This document shows positions 39,791-53,200 of a stretch of DNA of 64,000 nucleotides, piece after piece; position 1 is the first letter of the stretch, and every line of letters starts with the position of its first letter. This DNA comes from Orientallactaga sibirica. Taxonomy: Eukaryota; Chordata; Mammalia; Rodentia; Dipodidae. The notes beneath the pieces were generated by a model. It worked only from the letters and a program-made list of their open reading frames with translations, was not told the DNA's origin and made no database searches. Location: assembly GCA_036365145.1 (NCBI GenBank), contig JAEOAD010000989.1:1-64000 (forward strand). Direction: 5' to 3'. Made by a program: the position numbers and the translations under genes.

Positions 39791-42700
39791 TCATCACAAT
39801 CCTTAGGTAAAGGTAAACAGCTGCATTGCACAGAGGGATCATCCATTCCTTAGATAAGGGTAAACACCTGCATTGTACAGAGCGATCATTCTTTCCTTAG
39901 ATAACTGTAAACGACTGCATAGAACAGAGTGATCATATATTCCTTAGGTAAATATCAACACCCGCATTGCCCAGAGGGATCACCCATTCCTTATGTAATG
40001 GTAAACACCTGAATTGAACATATGGATCATCGTTTCCTTAGGTAAAGGTAAACACATGCATTGCACAGAGGGATCGTCTATTCCTTCGGTAAAGGTAAAC
40101 ACCTGCATTGAAAAGAGGGCTCATCTATTCCTTAGGTAGAAGTAAACACCTGCATTGCACAGAGGGATCATCCATTTCTTAGATGACGGGAAACACCTGC
40201 ATTGAACAGAGGGATCATCCATTCCTAAGATAATGGTAAACACGTGCATTGAATAGAGGGATCATCTATTCCTTAGGTAAAGATCAGCACCTGCATTGCA
40301 CAGAGGACTCATCCCAATCCTTAGGTAAAGGTAAACACCTGCATTGCACAGAGGGATCATCCATTACTTAGAGAACGGTAAACACCTGCATTGCACAGAG
40401 GGATCATCCCATTCCTTAGGTAATGTTATACACCTGCATTGCACACAGGAGAACATCCATTCCTTTGGTAAAAGTAAAAACATGCATTGAACAGAGAGAT
40501 CTTCCATTCATTAGGTAGTAGTAAACACCAGCAACACACAGAAGGATCATCGATTCCTAAGGTATCAGTAAACACCTGCATTGAAAAGAGGGCTCATCTA
40601 TTTCTCAGGTAAAAGTAAACAACTGCATTAAAATGTCGGATAATCCATTCCTTAGATAGCTATAAACCTCTGCATTGAACAGAGGGATCATCCGTTCTTT
40701 AGATAATGGTAAACACCTGCATTGTACAGTGGGATCATTTATTACTTAGGTAAAGATCAACACCTGGTTTGCACAGAGGGATCATATAATTCCTTAAGTA
40801 AAGGTAAACACATGCATTAAACAGAGGGATCATATTTTCCTTAGGTAACAGTAAACACCTGCATTGCACAGATTGATCATCAATTCCATAGGTAAAGATA
40901 AACACATGCATTGAACAGAGGGATCATCGACTCCTTAGATAATGGTAAACACGTGGATTGCACAGAGCCATCATCCATTCCTTAGGTAAAGGTAAACACA
41001 GGCCTGATCCAGAGGGATTTTTCGTTTCTTAGGTAATGGTAAACACCTGCATTGCACAGAGGGATCATCCATGCGGTAGGTAAATGTAAACACTTGCATT
41101 GCACAGAGGGATCATCCATTCCTTTGGTAAGTGTAAACACCTCAATTGAACGGGGGGATCATCCATTTCTTATATATTGGTAAAGACCTGCATTGAACAG
41201 AGGGATCATCTCATCCTTAGTTAAATATCAACACCTGCATTGCACAGAGGTATCATCACATTCCTTAGGTAAAGTTAAACACATGCATTGGACAGAAGGA
41301 TCATCCGTTCCTTAGGTAAAGATAAACACCTGCCTTGCACAGAGGGATCATCCATTCCTTAGTTATCAGTAAACACCTGCATTGAAAAGAGGGCTCATCT
41401 ATTCCCCAGGTAAAAGTGAACATCCGCATTGCAATGTCGGATCATTCATTCCTTAGGTAACTGTAAACCTCTGCATTGAACAGGGATCATCCATTCTTTA
41501 GATAACGGAAAACACCTGCTTTGAACAGAGTGATCATCCTTTCCTTAGGTACAGATAATCACCTTCATTGAACAGAGGGATCATCCATTTCTTAGGTAAC
41601 TGTAAACACCTGTATTTAACAGAGGGGTCATGAATTACTTAGATAACGGTAAACACCTGCATTGCACAGAGGGATCATCATTTAGTTAGGTAAAGATAAA
41701 CACTTGCATTGCACAGAGTGATCATCCATTCCTTAGGTAAATGTAAACACATCCATTCATTAGATAACGGGAAACACCTGCATTGCACAGAAGGATCATC
41801 CTTTACTTAGGTAAAGATAAACACCTGCATTGCACAGAGGGTTCATCGATTGCTTAGGTAAAGGTAAACACCTGCATTGCACAGAGGGTTCATCCATTCC
41901 TTAGGTAAGTGTAAACACCTTCCTTTAGCATAAGGGTCATCCATTTCTTAGATGTCAGTAAACATCTGCATTGAAAAGAGGGCTCATTTATTCATCAGTT
42001 AAAGAAGAACACCTGCATTTCACAGAGGGATCATCCATTCCTTAGGTAAAGGTAAACATCTGCATTGCACAGAGGGATCATCCATTCCTTACGTTATTGT
42101 TAACACCTGCATTCACCAGAGGGATCATCCATTACTTAGATAACGGTAAAGACCTGCATTGAACAGTCGGATCGTCCATTCCTTAGGTAATGGTGAACAC
42201 TGGCATCGCACAGAGGGATCATTCATTCCTTAGGTAAAGTTCAACAACTGCCTGGACCATAGGGAGAATCCATTTCTTATGTAAAGGTAAAAACATACAT
42301 TGCACAGATAGAACATCCATTCCTTTTGTAAACGTAAACACCACATTGAACAGAGGGATCTTTAATTACTTATGTAATAGTAAACACCTGCAATGCACAG
42401 AGGGATCATCCATTCCTAAGACAAATATAAACACCTGCAATGCACAGACGGATCATCCATTCCTTAGTTCAAGCTAAAAACCTGCATTGCACAGAGGGAT
42501 CAAATATTCCTTAGGTAACAGTAAACAGCTGCATTGAACAGAGGGATCATCCATTCCTTAGATAAGGGTAAGCACATGCATTGAACAGAGACATCATCTA
42601 TTCCTTAGGCAAAGATCAACACCTGCATTGCACAGAGGGATCATATAATTCCTTAGGTAAAGGTAAACACCTGCATTGCACAGAGGGATCATCCATTCCT

Positions 42701-43054
42701 TAAGTAATTGTAAATAGGTGGATTGCACAGAGGGTTTATCCATTCTGTAGATAACAGTAAACACCTGCATTGAACAGAGCGATCATCCATTCCTTAGGTA
42801 ATGGTCAACACCTGCATTGTAAAGAGGGATCATACATTCCTTAGATAAAGGTCAACACCTGCCTGGACCAGAGGGATCATCCTTTCCTTATGTAAAGGTA
42901 AACACCTGCATTGCCCACAGAGAACATCCATTCCTTTTGTAAAGGTAAACACCTGCATTGAACAGAGGGATCTTTCATTTCTTAGGTAATAGTAAACAAC
43001 TGCATTGCACAGAGGGATAATCCATTCCTTAGGTAAAGATAAACATCTACATTG

Positions 43055-43090
43055 CACAGAGGTAAAAGAAACACCTGCAATGCGCAGAGA
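43055..43090 (+). repeat. Truncated monomer
   Basis: ATTGCACAGAGG joins directly to TAAAAGAAACACC, missing the GATCATCCATTCC segment. The same truncation is present in the downstream 10.5-kb copy near 53550-53570, so it predates that duplication and is not a sequencing error. Confidence 0.75.
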
Positions 43091-45865
43091 GATTATCCAT
43101 TCCTAAGACAAATGTAAACACCTACAATGCACAGAGGGGTCACCCATTCCTCAGGTAAAGCTTAATACCTGCATTGAACAGAGTGATCATCCATTCCTTA
43201 GATAAGGGTAAACACCTGCATTGAACAGAGGGATCATCTATTCCTTAGGTAAATGTAAACACCTGCCTTGCACAGAGGGATCATCTATTCCTTTGTAAAG
43301 GTGAACACCTGCATTTCAGAGTGATCATCCAATCCTTAGGTCATTTCAACACTTGCATTGAACAAATGTGTCATTCATTCCTTAGGTAAAGGTCAACACG
43401 TGCCTGTTCAAGAGGGATCATCCCTTCCTTATGTAAATGTAAACACCTGCATTGCACACAGTAAACAACTGTTCCTTTTGTAAAGGTAAAAACCTGCATT
43501 GAACAAAGGAATCTTCCATTCCTTAGGTAATAGTAAACACCTGCATCTCACAGAAGGATCATCCATTTCTAAAGTAAATGTAAACACCTACAATGCACAG
43601 AGCGATCATCCATTCCTTAGGTAAAGGTCAACACCTGCCTGGCCCAGAGGTATCACCATTCCTTATGTGAAGGTAAAAACCTGCATTGAACACAGGGAAC
43701 ATCCATTACATTGGTAAAGGTAAACACCGGCATTGAACAGACTGATCACCCATTCCTTAGGTAAAGTTATACACCTGCATTGCACACAGGGAACATCCAT
43801 TCTTTTGGTATAGTTAAACACCTGCATTGAACAGAAGGATCTCCCATTCATTAGGTAATAGAAACACCAGCAATGCACAGAAGGATCATCCATTCCTAAG
43901 GTAAAAATAAACACCTGCAATTCACACAGGGATCATCCATTCCTTAGGTAAAGGTAAACACCTGCAATGCACAGAGGGATCATCCATTCCACAGGTGAGA
44001 GAAAACACCTGCATTGCACAGAGGCATCATCCATTCCTTAGATAATGGTAAACACCTGCATTGAACAGAGGGATCATCTATTCCTTAGTTAAATATCAAC
44101 ACCTGCATTGGACAGAGGGATCATCCATTCCTTAGGTAATGATAAACACCTGCATTGCACAGAGGGATAATCCATTCCTTAGGTATCAGTAAACACCTGC
44201 ATTGAAAAGAGGGCTCATATATTCCTTAGGTAAAAGTGAACACCTGCATAGCAAAGTCGGATCATCCATTCCTTAGGTATCTGTAAACCTCTGCATTGAA
44301 CAGAGGGATCATCCATTCTTTAGATAAAGGAAAACACCTGCTTTGAACAGAGTGATCATCCTTTCCTTAGGTAAAGATAATCACCTTCATTGAACAGAGG
44401 GATCATCCATTCCTTAGGTAACTGTAAACACCTGTCTTTAACAGAGGGGTCATGCATTACTTAGATAACAGTAAACACCTGCATCGCACAGAGTGATCGT
44501 CCTTTACTTAAGTAAAGATAAACACCTGCATTGCACAGAGTGATCATCCATTCCTTAGGTAACTGTAAACACATACAATGAACAGAGGGGTCATCCATTC
44601 CTTAGATAACTGTAAACACCTGCATTGCACAGAGGGATCATCCTTTACTTCGGTAAAGATAAACACCTGTATGCACAGAGGGATCATCCATTCCTTAGAA
44701 GTCGGTAAACACCTGCATTGAAAAGAGGGATCATCCATTCCTGAGGTAACTGTAAACTACTGCATTGAACAGAGCTATCACCCTTTCCTAAGATAAGGGT
44801 CAACACCTGCATTGAAGAGAGGGATCATCTATTCCTTAGGTAAAGATCAACACCTCGATTGCACAGAGGGATCATCCGTTCCATAGATAAAGGTAAACAC
44901 CTAGATTGAATAGAGGGATGATCCATTCCTTAGGTAATGGTAAACACCTGCATTGCACAGAGGGATCATCCATTCCTTAGGTAAAGGTCAACACCTGCCC
45001 CGCCAAAGGGATCGTCCATTACTTATGCAAAGCTAAAAACCTGCATTTTACACAGAGAATATCCATTCATTTTGTAAAGGTAAACTCCAGCATAGAACAG
45101 AGGAATCTTACATTCCTTAGGTAATAGTAAACACCTGCAATGCACAGAGTGATCATCCATTCCTAAGACAAATATAAACACCTGCAATGCACAGAGGGAT
45201 CATCGATTCCTTAGGTCAACCTAAAAACCAGCATTGCACAGAGTGATCATTCATTCCCTAGGTAAGGGTAAACATCTGTATTTAACAGGGGTATCATCCA
45301 TTCCTTAGATAAGGGCAAACACCTGCATTGAACATAAGGATCATCTATTGCTTATGTAAAGATCAACACATGCCTTGCAGAGAGTGATCATCCATTCCTT
45401 AGGTAATAGTAAATAACTGGATTGCACAGAGCGATCATCCATTCCATAGATAACGGTAAACACCTGCATTGAACAGAGGGATCAACCATTCCTTAGGTAA
45501 AGGTCAACACCTGACTTGCACAGAGAGATCATCCATTCCTTAGGTAAAGGTCAAAATCTGCCTGTTCCAGAGGGATCATCCATTCCTTATGTAAAGGTGA
45601 ACAAGTGCATTACACACAGGGAATATCCATTACTTTGGTAAAGGTAAACACCTGCAGTGAACAGAGGGATATTCCATTCCTTAGGTAATTGTAAACACCT
45701 GCAATGCACATATCGTTCATCCATTCCTTAGGTAAGGGTAAACAGTGCAATCCACAGAGTGATCATCCATTACTTAGATAATTGTGAACAGGTATATTGA
45801 ACAGTGGGATCAGCTGTTCATTACGCAAAAGATCAGCACATGCATTTCACAGAGGATCATCTATT

Positions 45866-46804
45866 CCTTAGGTAAAGGGCACAACCTGAATACCACAGAA
45901 GGATCCTCCATTCCTTTGTAATGGACAACACCTTCATTGCAAAGAGGTGTCTTCTATTCCTTAGGTTAAGTTGAACACCTGCATTGCACAGAGGGATCAT
46001 TCTTTCCTTAGTAAATATAAACACCTGCATTGAGTGGAGGGATGATCCATTCCTTAGATAACAATAAACACCTGCATTGAACAGAGGATCATCCATTCCT
46101 TAGGTAAAAGTGAACACCAGAATTGCACAGATGGATCATCCATTCCTTAGGCAACTGTAAACACCTGCATTGAACATAGGGATAATCCATTCCTTAGATA
46201 ATGGTAAACACCTGCATTGAACAGAGGGCTCATCTCTTCCTTAGGTAAAGGTAACCACCTGCATTTCACAGAGGGATCATCCATTCCTTAGGTAATCATT
46301 AACACCTGCATTGAACAGAGGGATGATCCATTCCTTAGGTAAAGGGCACAACCTGAATACCACAGAAGGATCCTCCATTCCTTTTGTAATGGACAACACC
46401 TTCATTGCACAGAGGGATCTTCTATTCCTTAGGTTAAGTTGAACACCTGCATTGCACAGAGGGATCATTCTTTCCTTAGTAAATATAAACACCTGCATTG
46501 AGTGGAGGGATGATCCATTCCTTAGATAACAATAAACACCTGCATTGAACAGAGGATCATCCATTCCTTAGGTAAAAGTGAACACCAGAATTGCACAGAT
46601 GGATCATCCATTCCTTAGGCAACTGTAAACACCTGCATTGAACATAGGGATAATCCATTCCTTAGATAATGGTAAACACCTGCATTGAACAGAGGGCTCA
46701 TCTCTTCCTTAGGTAAAGGTAACCACCTGCATTTCACAGAGGGATCATCCATTCCTTAGGTAATCGTTAACACCTGCATTGAACAGAGGGATGATCCATT
46801 CCTT
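45866..46804 (+). repeat. 468-bp tandem duplication, in copy 2
   Basis: Counterpart of 35356-36292. GGGCACA starts at 45877 and 46344, an offset of 467, because one T is missing in CCTTTGTAATGG of the first unit. The diagnostic GAGGTGTCTT and GAGGGATCTT difference between units is retained. Confidence 0.88.
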
Positions 46805-49800
46805 AAATTACCGTAAACACCTGCATTGAACAGAGGGATAATCCATTCCTGTGTAAAGGTAAAAACATGGATTGCACAGAGGATCATCCATTCCTTAGGT
46901 AACTGTAAACACCTGTATTGAACAGAAGGATCACGCATTTTTTAGATAACGGTAAATACCTGCATTGCTCTGAGAGATCATCCATTCCTTAGGTAAAGGT
47001 AAACACGTTCATTGACCAGAGGGATCACCTCTTCCATAGGTAAAATTCATCACCTGCACTGCACAGAGGGATCATCCATTCCTTAGGTAAAGGACTAAAC
47101 CTGCATTGCACAGAGGGATCATACATTCCTTAGGCAAAGGTCAACACCTGCATTGCACAGAGGGATCATCCATTCATTAAGTAAAGGTCAAGAACTGACT
47201 GGCCCAGACGGATAATCCATACTATATGTAATGGTAAACAAATGCATTGCACACAGGGAACATCCATTCTTGGACAGGTAAACACCTGCATTGAACAGAG
47301 GGATCTTCCATTCCTTAGGTAAGGGTAAACACCTGCAATGCACAGAGGGAACATCCATTCCCTAGGTAAGGGTAAACACCTGAATTGCACAGAGGGATCA
47401 TCCTTTCCTTAAGTAAAGGTAGAAACCTGTATTGAACAGAGGGATCATCCTTCTTTAGGAAAAGGTAGACACCTGCGTTGAACAAGGTGTCATATATTCC
47501 GTAGGTAACGGTAAACACCTGCATTGAACAGAGGGTTCACCCATTCCTTAGGTAACAGTGAAAACCTGCATTGAACAGAGGGTACATCTATTCCTTAGGT
47601 TAAGATCAACACCTGCATTACACAGGGGATCATCCCATTGCTTAGGTAAAGGAAACACCTGCATTGCACAGAGGTATCATCCATTCCGTATGTAAAGGTA
47701 AGCACCTTTTGGACAGAAGGATAATCCATTCCTTAGGTAAGTGTAAACACCTGCATTGTACAGGGATCATCCATTCCTTAGGTAATGGGAAACACCTGCA
47801 TTGAACGGAGGATCATCAATTCCTTAGGTAAAGATCAAAACCTGCATTGCACAGAGGGATCATCCATTCCTTAGGTAATGATCACACCTGCATTGCACAG
47901 AAGGATCATCCATTCCTTAGGTAAAGCACAACACCTGCATTGCACAGAGGGATCTTTCATTCATTAGGTAATATAAAAACCTCCATGGCACATAGGAATC
48001 ATCCTTTCCTTAGGGAAAGGTAAACACCAGCATTGAACATATGCATCTTACATTCCTGAGGTAATACTAAACACCTGCAATGCAGAGGATCATCCATGCA
48101 CCTAAGTTAAAGGTCAATACCTGAATTGCACAGAGGGATCAACCATTCCTTAGGTAAAAGTCAACACCTGCCTGCTCAGAGGGAACTTCCAATCCTTTTT
48201 AAAGGTAAACACCTGCATTGCACACAGGGGACATCCTTTACATGGAAAGGTAAACACCTGCATTGAACATAGGGATCATCCATTCATTAAGTCAAGGTAA
48301 ACACCAGCCTTGAACAGAGGGATCTTCCATTCCTTAGGTAATAATATACACATGCAATGCACAGAGTTATCATCCCTTCCTTAGGTAAAGGTAAACACCT
48401 GTATTGAACACAGGTATCATCCATTCCTTGTGAAAAGTTAAACACCTGTATTGAACAGAGGGATCATCCCATTCCTTAGGTAGTAGTAAACACTTGCAAT
48501 GCACAGAGAGATCATCCCATTTCTTACATAAACGTAAACAACTGCATTGAATAGAGGGATCATCCATTCCTTAAATAAAGGTAAACACCTGCCATGCACA
48601 CAGGGATCATCAATTCCTTAGGTAAATGTAAACACCTGCAATGCACAGTGGGATCATACATTCCTTAGGTAAAGGTCAACACCTAACTGGCCCAGAGGGA
48701 TCATCCAGACCTTATGTAAAGGTAAACACCTGCATTGCACACAATGAACATCCATTCCTTAGGTAACAGTAAGCACCTGCAATGCATAGAGGGATCATCC
48801 ATTCCTAAGGTAAATGTGAAAACCTACAATAAACAGAGGGATCCTCCATTCCTTAGGGAACAGTAAACACCTGTATTGCACAGAGGGATCATCCATTACT
48901 TAGGTAATGTGAAACACCTGCAGTGATCAGAGGATCATCCATTCCTTAGATAACGTAAACACCTGCATTGAAAAGAGGGATCATCCATTCCTTAGGTACC
49001 TGTAAACACCTACACTGAACAGAGGGATCATCCATTCCTAAGATAACGGTCAACACCTGCATTGAACAGAGGGATCATCTATTCCTTAGGTAAAGATCAA
49101 CACCTGCATTGCACAGAGTGATCATCCATTCCTTAGGTAACTGTAAACACCTGCATTGACTAGAGGGATCATCCATTACTTAGATATCGGTAAAGACCCG
49201 CATTGCACAGAGGGATCCTCCCATTCCTTTAGGTAAAGTTATAAGCCTGCATTGCACAAGGGAACATCCATTCCTTTGGTAAAGGTAAACACCTGCAATG
49301 AACAGAAGGATCATCCATTCTGTAGATAAAGATAACACCTGCATTGCACAGAGGGATCATCCATTCCAGGTAAGGATAAACACCTGCATTGCACAGAAGG
49401 AACATCCATTTCTTAAGTAAAGGTAGAAACCTGGGTTGAACAGAGGATAATCCTTCTTTAGGTAAAGGTAAACACGTGGGTTGAACAGAGAGGTATCATC
49501 GATTCCTTATGTAAAGGTAAACACCTGCATTGAACAGAGGGATCATCTATTCCATAGTTAAATATCAACACCTGCATTGCACAGAGGATCATCACATCCC
49601 ATAGGTAAAGGTAAACATCTGCATTGCACAGAGGGTTAATCAATTCCTTTGGTAACTGTAAACAACTGCATTGAATAGAGGGATCATCCATTCCTTAGAT
49701 AATGGTAAAGACCTGCATTGCACAGAGGGATAATCCCATTCCTTAGGTAACTTTATACACCTGCATTGCACAAGGAACATCCATTCCTTTGGTAAACGTA

Positions 49801-49905
49801 AACTCCTGCATTGAAGGGAGGGATCATCCATTCCATAGGTAAAGGTTAACACCTGCATTGCACAGAGGTATCATCCATTCCTTAGCTACACCTACACCTA
49901 CATTG

Positions 49906-50290
49906 AAAAGAGGTGTCATCCATTTTTAGATGTCAGTAAACTCCTGCTTTGAAAAGAGGGCTCATCTATTCCTAGGTAAAGATCAACACCTGCATTGCAC
50001 AGAGGGAACATCCATTCCTTAGGTAACTGTAAACACCTGCATTGAAAAGAGGGCTCATCCATTCTTTAGATGTCAGTAAACTCCTGCTTGAAAAAGAGGG
50101 CTCATCTATTCCTAGGTAAAGATCAACACCTGCATTGCACAGAGGGAACATCCATTCCTTAGGTAACTGTAAACACCTGCATTGAAAAGAGAGCTCATCC
50201 ATTCTTTAGATGTCAGTAAACTCCTGCTTTGAAAAGAGGGCTCATCTATTCCCTAGGTAAAGATCAACACCTGCATTGCACAGAGGTTTC
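49906..50290 (+). repeat. 141-bp trimer triplication, in copy 2
   Basis: Counterpart of 39406-39790. TGTCAG lies at 49931, 50071 and 50211, spacings of 140 rather than 141. The single-base losses include CTATTCCTAGG where copy 1 has CTATTCCCTAGG. Confidence 0.88.
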
Positions 50291-53200
50291 ATCACAATCC
50301 TTAGGTAAAGGTAAACAGCTGCATTGCACAGAGGGATCATCCATTCCTTAGATAAGGGTAAACACCTGCATTGTACAGAGCGATCATTCTTTCCTTAGAT
50401 AACTGTAAACGACTGCATAGAACAGAGTGATCATATATTCCTTAGGTAAATATCAACACCCGCATTGCCCAGAGGGATCACCCATTCCTTATGTAATGGT
50501 AAACACCTGAATTGAACATATGGATCATCGTTTCCTTTAGGTAAAGGTAAACACATGCATTGCACAGAGGGATCGTCTATTCCTTCGGTAAAGGTAAACA
50601 CCTGCATTGAAAAGAGGGCTCATCTATTCCTTAGGTAGAAGTAAACACCTGCATTGCACAGAGGGATCATCCATTTCTTAGATGACGGGAAACACCTGCA
50701 TTGAACAGAGGGATCATCCATTCCTAAGATAATGGTAAACACGTGCATTGAATAGAGGGATCATCTATTCCTTAGGTAAAGATCAGCACCTGCATTGCAC
50801 AGAGGACTCATCCCAATCCTTAGGTAAAGGTAAACACCTGCATTGCACAGAGGGATCATCCATTACTTAGAGAACGGTAAACACCTGCATTGCACAGAGG
50901 GATCATCCCATTCCTTAGGTAATGTTATACACCTGCATTGCACACAGGGAACATCCATTCCTTTGGTAAAAGTAAAAACATGCATTGAACAGAGAGATCT
51001 TCCATTCATTAGGTAGTAGTAAACACCAGCAACACACAGAAGGATCATCGATTCCTAAGGTATCAGTAAACACCTGCATTGAAAAGAGGGCTCATCTATT
51101 TCTCAGGTAAAAGTAAACAACTGCATTAAAATGTCGGATAATCCATTCCTTAGATAGCTATAAACCTCTGCATTGAACAGAGGGATCATCCGTTCTTTAG
51201 ATAATGGTAAACACCTGCATTGTACAGTGGGATCATTTATTACTTAGGTAAAGATCAACACCTGGTTTGCACAGAGGGATCATATAATTCCTTAAGTAAA
51301 GGTAAACACATGCATTAAACAGAGGGATCATATTTTCCTTAGGTAACAGTAAACACCTGCATTGCACAGATTGATCATCAATTCCATAGGTAAAAGATAA
51401 ACACATGCATTGAACAGAGGGATCATCGACTCCTTAGATAATGGTAAACACGTGGATTGCACAGAGCCATCATCCATTCCTTAGGTAAAGGTAAACACAG
51501 GCCTGATCCAGAGGGATTTTTCGTTTCTTAGGTAATGGTAAACACCTGCATTGCACAGAGGATCATCCATGCGGTAGGTAAATGTAAACACTTGCATTGC
51601 ACAGAGGGATCATCCATTCCTTTGGTAAGTGTAAACACCTCAATTGAACGGGGATCATCCATTTCTTATATATTGGTAAAGACCTGCATTGAACAGAGGG
51701 ATCATCTCATCCTTAGTTAAATATCAACACCTGCATTGCACAGAGGTATCATCACATTCCTTAGGTAAAGTTAAACACATGCATTGGACAGAAGGATCAT
51801 CCGCTCCTTAGGTAAAGATAAACACCTGCCTTGCACAGAGGATCATCCATTCCTTAGTTATCAGTAAACACCTGCATTGAAAAGAGGGCTCATCTATTCC
51901 CCAGGTAAAAAGTGAACATCCGCATTGCAATGTCGGATCATTCATTCCTTAGGTAACTGTAAACCTCTGCATTGAACAGGGATCATCCATTCTTTAGATA
52001 ACGGAAAACACCTGCTTTGAACAGAGTGATCATCCTTTCCTTAGGTACAGATAATCACCTTCATTGAACAGAGGGATCATCCATTTCTTAGGTAACTGTA
52101 AACACCTGTATTTAACAGAGGGGTCATGAATTACTTAGATAACGGTAAACACCTGCATTGCACAGAGGGATCATCATTTAGTTAGGTAAAGATAAACACT
52201 TGCATTGCACAGAGTGATCATCCATTCCTTAGGTAAATGTAAACACATCCATTCCTTAGATAACGGGAAACACCTGCATTGCACAGAAGGATCATCCTTT
52301 ACTTAGGTAAAGATAAACACCTGCATTGCACAGAGGGTTCATCGATTGCTTAGGTAAAGGTAAACACCTGCATTGCACAGAGGGTTCATCCATTCCTTAG
52401 GTAAGTGTAAACACCTTCCTTTAGCATAAGGGTCATCCATTTCTTAGATGTCAGTAAACACCTGCATTGAAAAGAGGGCTCATTTATTCATCAGTTAAAG
52501 AAGAACACCTGCATTTCACAGAGGGATCATCCATTCCTTAGGTAAAGGTAAACATCTGCATTGCACAGAGGGATCATCCATTCCTTACGTTATTGTTAAC
52601 ACCTGCATTCACCAGAGGGATCATCCATTACTTAGATAACGGTAAAGACCTGCATTGAACAGTCGGATCGTCCATTCCTTAGGTAATGGTGAACACTGGC
52701 ATCGCACAGAGGGATCATTCATTCCTTAGGTAAAGTTCAACAACTGCCTGGACCATAGGGAGAATCCATTTCTTATGTAAAGGTAAAAACATACATTGCA
52801 CAGATAGAACATCCATTCCTTTTGTAAACGTAAACACCACATTGAACAGAGGGATCTTTAATTCCTTATGTAATAGTAAACACCTGCAATGCACAGAGGG
52901 ATCATCCGTTCCTAAGACAAATATAAACACCTGCAATGCACAGACGGATCATCCATTCCTTAGTTCAAGCTAAAAACCTGCATTGCACAGAGGGATCAAA
53001 TATTCCTTAGGTAACAGTAAACAGCTGCATTGAACAGAGGGATCATCCATTCCTTAGATAAGGGTAAGCACATGCATTGAACAGAGACATCATCTATTCC
53101 TTAGGCAAAGATCAACACCTGCATTGCACAGAGGGATCATATAATTCCTTAGGTAAAGGTAAACACCTGCATTGCACAGAGAGATCATCCATTCCTTAAG

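Larger units (their letters stand above)
35007..45472 (+). repeat. ~10.5-kb duplication, copy 1 (about 223 monomers)
   Basis: The block begins at ACAGAGGGATCAACC and runs to the same point at 45473, where copy 2 starts. Landmarks shift by 10,466 bp at the left end, about 10,505-10,510 bp in the first quarter, and 10,495 bp near the right end (44544 and 55039). The initial jump is one monomer missing from copy 1 near 35190; the later drift is from single-base indels. It contains the 468-bp pair and the 141-bp triplication. No gene is seen. Confidence 0.9.
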
